A stretch of 38,815 bases of DNA, from NCBI GenBank assembly GCA_038253135.1, contig JBBSHJ010000024.1:1-38815 (forward strand), written 5' to 3'. Below the pieces are notes generated by a model. The model made no database searches. It was not told the origin of the DNA and saw only the letters and a list, made by a program, of their open reading frames with translations. The stretch's first letter is position 1, and each line of letters opens with the position of its first letter. The position numbers and the translations under genes were made by a program. The DNA comes from JBBSHJ01 sp038253135. Lineage in GTDB: Bacteria > Actinomycetota > Actinomycetes > Mycobacteriales > QHCD01. Below, in pieces: positions 32,032 to 38,815 of this stretch.

Positions 32032-32592
32032 ATGGCTGGTTCCGACACACTCGCCGGGCGGCTTCCCGACCTGGCCGGACTCTTCCGCAACCTCGACGAG
32101 CGGGAGCGACGTGAGCTCGAGGACGCGTTCCTGCGGGTGCTCGCCCTCTCGCAACGCAGCCGGCCGCTGGCCCTGCCCGATGAGATCCCGGCGGTGCAGC
32201 CCGAGCAGGTCGCCGTCGCCCGCGCCCGCAACCTGCAGCGGGCGACCGAGGCGCGGGCCGACCTCATCGCGGAGGCGCTGAGCACCGCCGAGGTCGCCTC
32301 GATGCTCGGCGTCTCATCGGCGGCGGTGACCAAGCGGCGTACCAAGGGCGACCTCGTCGCGTTCCGCCACGCCGGCGATTGGCGCTACCCGCGCTGGCAG
32401 TTCGACGACGGCGAGCCCCGCGCGGACGTGCGCAGGGTCTGGCGGGCGATGCCGGGCCGGGTCGCCGTCGGCCGGGTGCGCTGGTTCACGCTGCCCTCGC
32501 GACACCTCGACGACCGCACCCCGCTGGCCGCGCTCGACGCCGGCGAGGCCGACCGGGTCGCTGACGCCGCGACTTACATCGGCGCCCGGTGA
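32032..32592 (+). CDS. Helix-turn-helix antitoxin-like protein (Xre/MbcA-type partner of RES)
   Basis: The 186-aa protein has an N-terminal helical region (ELEDAFLRVLALSQRS), a helix-turn-helix near residues 84-112 (STAEVASMLGVSSAAVTKRRTKGDLVAFRHAGDWRYPRWQF) and a C-terminal segment RTPLAALDAGEADRVADAA. The last part resembles the toxin-binding region (DUF2384-like) of Xre/MbcA/ParS antitoxins. It lies 57 bp before a RES-domain toxin gene. It probably neutralises the toxin and represses the pair. A leaderless-type promoter is directly upstream. The HTH is more excisionase/MerR-like than classical Xre. Confidence 0.8.
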   Translation: MAGSDTLAGRLPDLAGLFRNLDERERRELEDAFLRVLALSQRSRPLALPDEIPAVQPEQVAVARARNLQRATEARADLIAEALSTAEVASMLGVSSAAVTKRRTKGDLVAFRHAGDWRYPRWQFDDGEPRADVRRVWRAMPGRVAVGRVRWFTLPSRHLDDRTPLAALDAGEADRVADAATYIGAR

Positions 32593-32637
32593 CGGGCGCC
32601 GGGTGACGGGGCGCCCGGTGACTGGGCGCCCGGAGAG
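32581..32637. repeat. Short tandem repeats between antitoxin and toxin genes
   Basis: Four imperfect copies of a 13-15 bp unit (GGCGCCCGGTGAC type) at 32581-32593, 32594-32607, 32608-32622 and 32623-32637. They start over the antitoxin stop codon. Each contains a GGGCGCCC-like palindrome. Confidence 0.75.
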
Positions 32638-32649
32638 GGGCCAGCGGTA

Positions 32650-33252
32650 GTGCCGGCGCCGGCGCGGACCGGACCCTTCCCGGGCGATCCGGTCCTGGCC
32701 GAGCTCGCCGCGGGCACCCGGCTGGTGCGGATCTACGACTGCGCCTACTACGCCGACGGGGCGCGCTTGCGCTACTACGGTCCGGTCCGGGCCGGCCGGT
32801 TCGATCATCACCCGGAGGGCCAGGCCGCCAGCCACCCCGGCTTCGGGATCCTCTATGCCACGCCCAGCCTGCGGTGCGCGGTCGCCGAAGCGTTCGGCGA
32901 CGACCGGTGGGTCGAGCCATTGCCGACGCAACGCCTCGCCGTCCTGCGGCTGCGCCGTCCCGTGCCGGTCGTCGAGACGTCCGGGGTGGCCGCCGTGCCG
33001 CTCGGCCAGCCGGCCGGGGCCCTCCGGGCCCGCGACCGCGCCCTCACCCAGCGCGTCGCCCGCGACCTCCATGCGTCGACCCGCGCGCAGGGGATCGGGT
33101 ACGACGGGTGGTTCACCGGCGAGCGGTGCGTGGCGTTGTGGGAGCGGTCCGCCCGCGCGGTCGAGCTCATCGACGATCGGGCGCTGTCCGATCCGTGGGT
33201 CTCCGCTGCCGTCGAGGTCGCGGCGGACGAGCTGCTCTACGCCCGGCCATGA
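32650..33252 (+). CDS. RES-domain toxin
   Basis: The 200-aa protein has the RES fold. Candidate active-site residues equivalent to those of MbcT are Arg27 (LVRIYD), Tyr69 (GILYA), Glu80 (CAVAEAF) and Ser167 (WERSARA). RES toxins degrade NAD+ (phosphorolysis or hydrolysis) and are paired with an upstream Xre/MbcA-type antitoxin, as seen here. The start is GTG 32650 after the tandem repeats; the AGAGG at 32634-32638 may be its ribosome-binding site. The module sits between hisF and hisI. Confidence 0.85.
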   Translation: MPAPARTGPFPGDPVLAELAAGTRLVRIYDCAYYADGARLRYYGPVRAGRFDHHPEGQAASHPGFGILYATPSLRCAVAEAFGDDRWVEPLPTQRLAVLRLRRPVPVVETSGVAAVPLGQPAGALRARDRALTQRVARDLHASTRAQGIGYDGWFTGERCVALWERSARAVELIDDRALSDPWVSAAVEVAADELLYARP

Positions 33253-33274
33253 CCGCCGGGCCGGCGAGAGCTCG

Positions 33275-33916
33275 CTAGACGCCGAGCTTGCCCGTGCGCG
33301 CCGCGGCGACGGCCGGCTCGGAGCCGTCGTACTCCACGAGCGCGGCCCGCTGCCGGCCGAAGGCGAAGAGCAACAGCTCACCCACCGCGCCGGAGACCAC
33401 CACGATCGGCGTGCCCTTGCCGCCGGCGACGGTCCGGCCGGACGGCGTACGCAGGATGATCCGTCCCGGCGCCGACCGCAGCGTCATCGGCGCCATCCGG
33501 CGCAGGCTGGCGGCCAGCTCGGACTCCAGGTCCTCGTCGAGCCGGCGCGGTTCCGCGGGATCGGGACCGCCGCGCCGGACATCCTCGTGATGCACGAACA
33601 ACTCGACGGTGTTCGCCCGCGCCTCGACCCGATCCGACCAGCCCAGCGGCGACCACCGGGACGGGCCTTCGCGCACCATCTGCACCAGGGCGTCGTATCC
33701 CGCCCGGTCCCGCAGCCGGCGCATCGCCCGCTCGGTCATTCCGGCCAGCGGCGGGATGACGACGCCTGCGGCGCGAAACGGCCGGCGTTCGCGCAGCACG
33801 ACGTGGCTGGCGAGATCCGCGGTGGTCCAGCCGTCGCACAAGGTCCGCGCGTCAGGACCGCGCCGGGCCAGCTCGTCAGCCAGTGCGGCGCGCTCCCGCC
33901 GCGACGGAGTGCTCAT
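33275..33916 (-). CDS. TIGR03085-family metal-binding protein (MDMPI N-terminal-like)
   Basis: The 213-aa protein has an N-terminal DinB-like four-helix bundle (RRERAALADELARRGPDARTLCDGWTTADLASHVVLRER) with the metal-ligand His of ASHVVLRE and a later VELFVHHEDVRR. This is the actinobacterial TIGR03085 pattern, related to mycothiol-dependent maleylpyruvate isomerase. Mycothiol-linked chemistry is therefore possible but unproven. ATG 33916 has TAGGAT 6 bases upstream on the minus strand. TTG 33922 would be two codons longer. It is divergent from hisI. Confidence 0.87.
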   Translation of the reverse strand: MSTPSRRERAALADELARRGPDARTLCDGWTTADLASHVVLRERRPFRAAGVVIPPLAGMTERAMRRLRDRAGYDALVQMVREGPSRWSPLGWSDRVEARANTVELFVHHEDVRRGGPDPAEPRRLDEDLESELAASLRRMAPMTLRSAPGRIILRTPSGRTVAGGKGTPIVVVSGAVGELLLFAFGRQRAALVEYDGSEPAVAAARTGKLGV

Positions 33917-33922
33917 GGCCAA

Positions 33923-33928
33923 ATCCTA
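33923..33928 (-). promoter_or_regulatory. Leaderless-type -10 box of the TIGR03085 gene
   Basis: TAGGAT on the minus strand lies 6 bases before ATG 33916. Confidence 0.5.
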
Positions 33929-34024
33929 GGACCCCAGGCAGAGATACCAGGTGTCACCCGAGCTTGCGCCGCCCGCGCCGGTGGCCCAGCGAGCACCGGC
34001 GACCGGGCCCGGACGGCACACGGG

Positions 34025-34030
34025 CAGAAT
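34025..34030 (+). promoter_or_regulatory. hisI: Leaderless-type -10 box of the hisI-trp operon
   Basis: CAGAAT lies 6 bases before ATG 34037. It would drive hisI, trpE and the downstream trp genes; no leader peptide or attenuator is visible. Confidence 0.4.
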
Positions 34031-34036
34031 GGGTCC

Positions 34037-34417
34037 ATGACCGTCCGACCCGCTGGCCTCGACCCGCAGATCGCCGCCCGCCTCAAGCGCGACGAGCAGG
34101 GCCTGTTCCCCGCGGTGGCGCAGCAGCATGACACCGGCGAGGTCCTGATGGTCGGCTGGATGGACGACGAGGCGCTGCACAGGACGCTGACGACCGGCCG
34201 GGTCACCTACTGGAGCCGCAGCCGCGGCGCCTACTGGGTGAAGGGCGAGACGTCCGGGCACTGCCAGTGGGTCCGCGAGGTCGCCCTCGACTGTGACGGC
34301 GACACCGTCCTCGTGCGCTGCGAGCAGGTCGGCGCGGCCTGCCACACCGGCGACCGCACCTGCTTCGACGCCGATGTCCTGACCGCCGTCGTGGGCCATC
34401 CGGAGCTGGCCGGATGA
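34037..34417 (+). CDS. hisI: Phosphoribosyl-AMP cyclohydrolase
   Basis: Opens the purine ring of PR-AMP in histidine synthesis; 126 aa, monofunctional (no HisE fusion). Key motifs are VLMVGWMDDEAL, TYWSRSRGAYWVKGETSGH, the metal-binding DCDGDT, and the zinc Cys region GAACHTGDRTCF. The stop overlaps the trpE ATG (ATGA), coupling histidine and tryptophan genes, as in many actinobacteria. Confidence 0.96.
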   Translation: MTVRPAGLDPQIAARLKRDEQGLFPAVAQQHDTGEVLMVGWMDDEALHRTLTTGRVTYWSRSRGAYWVKGETSGHCQWVREVALDCDGDTVLVRCEQVGAACHTGDRTCFDADVLTAVVGHPELAG

Positions 34418-35934
34418 CCGGCCCGGCCGCGACCGACGTACTCGCCGAGCCCGACCGCGCCGCCTTCCACGACGCGCTGCGGCACAACCGCGTCGTGCCC
34501 GTCGTACGCCGCGTGCTGGCCGACTCCGAGACCCCGATCAGCGCCTTCACCAAGCTCGCCGGCGACCGGGCGGGCACGTTCCTGCTCGAGTCGGCCGAGC
34601 ACGGCGGCGTGTGGTCGCGCTACTCCTTCGTCGGCGTGCGGTCCGCGGCCGAGCTGACCGAGCGCGGCGGGCGGGCGGTCTGGCACGGCATCGCGCCGGA
34701 CGACTTTCCCGACGATCCGATCGAGGCCTTCCGCGACGCCGCGGCGCGGCTCCGGACCGCGCGCCGCCCGGGCCTGCCGCCGCTCACCGGCGGCCTCGTC
34801 GGTTACCTCGCCTGGGACGCCGTACGCCGCCTCGAGAAGCTGCCGGATGAGACCCGCGACGATCTGCACGTGCCCGAGCTGCACTTCCTGCTCGTCACGG
34901 ATCTGGCGGTGCTCGACCACCTCGACGGCTCGATCCTGCTCATCGCCAACGTCGTCCGCGGGCTGACCCCCGATGCGGACAGTGACCCCGACGCGGCCTA
35001 CGCCTCGGCCATCGACCGGCTGGACGCGATGACGGCGGACCTTGCCCAGCCGGCCGGGCACGTCGCCCAGCACCTGACCCGGCGCCCGCCGGGGCGCTAC
35101 ACGATCAGCGCACCCGAGGGCGGCTACCAGGAGGCGGTACGCCGTGCGAAGGAGTACGTCCGCGCCGGCGACATCTTCCAGGTCGTGCCGAGCCAGCGCT
35201 TCGAGGTGCACACCGCGGCCGACCCGTTCGACGTCTACCGGATGCTGCGGGTGGCCAACCCATCGCCGTACATGTACTTCCTGCGGTTCGAGGACCTGAC
35301 GGTCGTGGGCTCCTCGCCTGAGGCACACGTCAAGGTCACCGGCGCGAAGGCGATGCTGCACCCGATCGCCGGCTCGCGGCCGCGCGGCGCCACGCCGGAG
35401 GAGGACTCGGCGCTGGGGGAGGAGCTCCTCGCGGACCCGAAGGAGCGGGCCGAGCACGTCATGCTCGTCGACCTCGGCCGCAACGACCTCGGCCGGGTCT
35501 GCCGGATCGGCACCGTCGAGGTCGTGCAGCTGATGGAGATCGAGCGCTACTCGCACATCATGCACATCGTGTCGACCGTGGTCGGCGATCTCGCCGAGGG
35601 CAAGGACGCGATCGACGCGCTCACGGCGACCTTCCCGGCCGGCACCCTCTCCGGCGCCCCCAAGGTGCGCGCGATGGAGATCATCGAGGAGCTCGAACCG
35701 ACCCGCCGCGGGCTGTACGGCGGCGTCGTCGGCTACATCGACGTCGCCGGAGACCTCGACATGGCCATCGCGATCCGCACGACGGTGATGCGTGACGGCG
35801 TCGCCTATGTGCAGGCCGGCGGCGGCATCGTGGCCGAGTCGGATCCGGCGACCGAGGACCAGGAGACCCGCAACAAGGCCGCCGCCGTGCTGTCCGCCAT
35901 CGCCACGGCCGAGTCCCTCCGGCCGCTCCCGTGA
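34414..35934 (+). CDS. trpE: Anthranilate synthase component I
   Basis: Makes anthranilate from chorismate with ammonia from TrpG, which is not in this window. The 506-aa protein has the N-terminal tryptophan-feedback motif LLES (residues 57-60) and the chorismate-binding core (IFQVVPSQRFE, PIAGSRPRG, EHVMLVDLGRNDLGRV, TFPAGTLSGAPKVRAMEII). The ATG overlaps the hisI stop. It heads trpE, the Trp-associated membrane protein, trpC and trpB. Confidence 0.97.
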   Translation: MTGPAATDVLAEPDRAAFHDALRHNRVVPVVRRVLADSETPISAFTKLAGDRAGTFLLESAEHGGVWSRYSFVGVRSAAELTERGGRAVWHGIAPDDFPDDPIEAFRDAAARLRTARRPGLPPLTGGLVGYLAWDAVRRLEKLPDETRDDLHVPELHFLLVTDLAVLDHLDGSILLIANVVRGLTPDADSDPDAAYASAIDRLDAMTADLAQPAGHVAQHLTRRPPGRYTISAPEGGYQEAVRRAKEYVRAGDIFQVVPSQRFEVHTAADPFDVYRMLRVANPSPYMYFLRFEDLTVVGSSPEAHVKVTGAKAMLHPIAGSRPRGATPEEDSALGEELLADPKERAEHVMLVDLGRNDLGRVCRIGTVEVVQLMEIERYSHIMHIVSTVVGDLAEGKDAIDALTATFPAGTLSGAPKVRAMEIIEELEPTRRGLYGGVVGYIDVAGDLDMAIAIRTTVMRDGVAYVQAGGGIVAESDPATEDQETRNKAAAVLSAIATAESLRPLP

Positions 35935-35959
35935 CTGTGCCCCGAGGAATCGGCCCCCG

Positions 35960-36607
35960 ATGAAGCGGCGCGGCGGCCGCGGCGAGCTCGGCACCGTCGT
36001 GCTCGCGTGCCTCGTCGGCGCCGGCCTGGTGCTGCTCGTCTCCGGTCGCACCTGGCTCACGATCACGCTGGCCCGGCCGCACCCGCTCGGCGCGTACGTG
36101 CAGCATCGCTCCGGTGCCGCCGTCGCGCCGGCCGTCCGCGGCATCGGCCTCGCGGCGCTGGTCGGTGCCGTCGCGTTGCTCGCCACCCGCCGCTGGGGCC
36201 GGCCCATCGTCGGCGCACTTCTCACCGCGGCCGGCGTGGCGATCGTCGTCGAGTCGCTGCGGTACGCCGGCGGTGTCGGTCGGGCCCGCGCCCTCGACCT
36301 GCTGGCGAGCAACGGCGGCCACGTGGTCGGCGCCGACCCGGGCACGGCGATCACCGTGCACACCCACGTGGGCTGGATCATCGCCACCGCGATCGGGGGG
36401 ATCCTCGTCGCCCTCGCCGGTCTCATCACGCTGGCCCGCGCGCACACGTGGCCGGCCATGGGGGCGAGGTACGACGCCCCCGGCGGCCGGCCGCCGGCCG
36501 CCGTACCCGACGACGTCAAGGTGGCCTGGGACGCGCTCGACCGGGGCGAGGACCCCACGAGCGCCGGAACGCAGACCCGGCAGACCGGCCGGACCGGTCC
36601 TGGCTAG
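35960..36607 (+). CDS. Trp biosynthesis-associated membrane protein (TIGR02234 family)
   Basis: A 215-aa protein with four transmembrane helices near residues 11-30 (LGTVVLACLVGAGLVLLVSG), 58-76, 80-102 and 134-158, and a disordered, polar C-terminus (about 170-215). This family is found almost only between trpE and trpC in actinobacteria; its biochemical role is unknown. The start is ATG 35960, 25 bases after the trpE stop. Confidence 0.9.
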   Translation: MKRRGGRGELGTVVLACLVGAGLVLLVSGRTWLTITLARPHPLGAYVQHRSGAAVAPAVRGIGLAALVGAVALLATRRWGRPIVGALLTAAGVAIVVESLRYAGGVGRARALDLLASNGGHVVGADPGTAITVHTHVGWIIATAIGGILVALAGLITLARAHTWPAMGARYDAPGGRPPAAVPDDVKVAWDALDRGEDPTSAGTQTRQTGRTGPG

Positions 36608-36651
36608 CATGGCTACCGACCACCGAAACGCCTCAGGGGGTATGAGCCGTT

Positions 36652-37461
36652 ATGGCAGTGCTTGACGAGATTCTTGCCGGTGTGCGGGAAGATCTCGCCG
36701 TGCACGAGGCCCGCTGCCCGCTGGCCGAGATCCGCGCCCGGGCGGCCGACGCACCCCCACCGCGCAACGCCGCGGCTTCGCTGCGCCGCCCCGGCGTCGG
36801 CGTCATCGCGGAGGTCAAGCGGGCCAGCCCGTCGCTCGGCGCGTTCGCCGACATCCCCGACCCGGCCAGCCTGGCCCGCGACTACGCGGCCGGCGGAGCG
36901 CGGGTCATCAGCGTGCTCACCGAGCAGCGCCGGTTCGGCGGGTCGCTCGACGACCTCGACGCCGTCCGTGCCGCGGTGGACATCCCCCTGCTGCGCAAGG
37001 ACTTCATCGTCAGCAGCTACCAGGTGCACGAGGCGCGGGCCCACGGCGCCGACGTGGTGCTCCTCATCGTCGCCGCCCTCGAGCAGGACGCACTGCTCGG
37101 GCTGCGGGAGCGGATCGAGTCGCTTGGCATGACCGCGCTGGTCGAGGTGCACGACGAGGCCGAGGCCGACCGCGCGCTCGAGGCCGGCGCCACGGTCATC
37201 GGCGTCAACGCGCGAGACCTCAAGACCCTCGACGTGGACCGCAGCGTCTTCGAGCGCATCGCACCCGGCCTGCCGTCGCATGTCGTCAAGATCGCCGAGA
37301 GCGGCGTACGCGACACCCGCGACCTGATCTCCTACGCTGCGGCCGGTGCCGACGCCGTGCTGGTGGGCGCCGGTCTGGTGACCACCCGGAGCCCGCGCCA
37401 GATGGTCGCCGAGCTGGTCACCGCGGGCGCGCATCCCGCCACCCCGCACGCGATCCGCTGA
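36652..37461 (+). CDS. trpC: Indole-3-glycerol phosphate synthase
   Basis: Closes the indole ring from CdRP; 269-aa TIM barrel, monofunctional. Motifs are GVIAEVKRASPSLGAF, SVLTEQRRFGGS, LLRKDFIVSSYQVHEARAHGAD, LVEVHD, IGVNARDLKTLDVD, and IAESGV. ATG 36652 has an AGGGGG ribosome-binding region about 12 bases upstream. TAGCAT at 36605-36610 could be an internal -10 box. The 44-bp gap from the membrane protein contains no terminator. Confidence 0.97.
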   Translation: MAVLDEILAGVREDLAVHEARCPLAEIRARAADAPPPRNAAASLRRPGVGVIAEVKRASPSLGAFADIPDPASLARDYAAGGARVISVLTEQRRFGGSLDDLDAVRAAVDIPLLRKDFIVSSYQVHEARAHGADVVLLIVAALEQDALLGLRERIESLGMTALVEVHDEAEADRALEAGATVIGVNARDLKTLDVDRSVFERIAPGLPSHVVKIAESGVRDTRDLISYAAAGADAVLVGAGLVTTRSPRQMVAELVTAGAHPATPHAIR

Positions 37462-37504
37462 CGGTCGGCCCGCACCGTCGGCACTACCTTCGAAAGGACG
37501 CTCA

Positions 37505-38733
<1,229 letters not shown>

Positions 38734-38737
<4 letters not shown>

Positions 38738-38815
38738 GCGTGGCTCGGATCGCCGCGATGATCGGCGACATGGACACCGCGGCGAAATGGTTCGGTCTGC
38801 TATGAGCGTGGCTCG
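38734..38815 (+). pseudogene. trpA: Start of trpA, partial and disrupted by the duplication
   Basis: ATG 38734 overlaps the trpB stop (ATGA) and begins MSVARIAAMIGD, as expected for a tryptophan synthase alpha start. The duplicated trpB end then brings a stop after 23 codons (TGA 38803-38805), and a second MSVA start at 38802 is cut by the window end. If the duplication is artificial, trpA itself is probably intact beyond the window. Confidence 0.5.

Noticed and set aside
32581..32637. CRISPR-like array
   Set aside because: The units are contiguous without spacers and only 13-15 bp long.
36609..36665. Short frame before trpC as a possible trp leader peptide
   Set aside because: It contains no tryptophan codons and no attenuator-like alternative hairpins are visible.

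Overview
This is a high-GC stretch of an actinobacterial (Actinomycetota) chromosome. The evidence is very GC-rich third codon positions, many GTG starts, GTGA/ATGA stop-start overlaps, an actinobacterial DnaE1-type polymerase, a trp operon containing the Trp-associated membrane protein and no trpF, an ECF41/SigJ-type sigma factor, and leaderless -10 boxes 6-8 nt from start codons. Both ends look like contig ends. The left end stops inside the 3' tail of a group II intron, and the right end stops in a 68-bp duplication at the trpB/trpA junction.

Layout. (1) 49-134: domains V and VI of a group II intron, directly before lspA. (2) 137-4023: lspA, an RluA-family pseudouridine synthase, a double-GNAT protein and an amidase; the last three are joined by GTGA overlaps. 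(3) 3999-8333, minus strand: an acidic protein with 13-residue Ca-binding-like repeats, and a heterodimeric ABC exporter (one canonical and one degenerate ATP site). (4) 8648-13907: dnaE, a four-TM membrane protein and a nucleoside hydrolase. (5) 14081-16559: a divergent MFS transporter/ArsR-type regulator pair with two matching operators, then a PTP-like phosphatase. (6) 16584-17273: a LON-substrate-binding-domain protein. (7) 17413-20944: hisD, hisC, hisB and a small membrane protein.

(8) 20945-27606: an accessory block splitting hisB from hisH. It holds an ECF41 sigma factor with its epimerase partner and a textbook ECF41 promoter, a DinB/DUF664 protein, broken genes (HIT-like remnant, twice-frameshifted GNAT), an ABC-F ATPase and SoxR with a SoxR box. 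(9) 27718-34417: hisH, priA(hisA), hisF and hisI, separated by a streptomycin-kinase-like phosphotransferase, an AbiEi/DUF559 protein bracketed by two near-identical palindromes, an Xre-like/RES toxin-antitoxin pair and a TIGR03085 protein. (10) 34414-38815: trpE, a Trp-associated membrane protein, trpC, trpB and the first codons of trpA.

Functionally the core is histidine and tryptophan biosynthesis sharing the isomerase PriA, since no trpF is present. The normally compact actinobacterial his operon is here broken into several transcription units by accessory genes. Several of those units appear to have their own leaderless promoters, and large intergenic palindromes sit at the his-gene boundaries. 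No CRISPR array, rRNA or tRNA was recognised.
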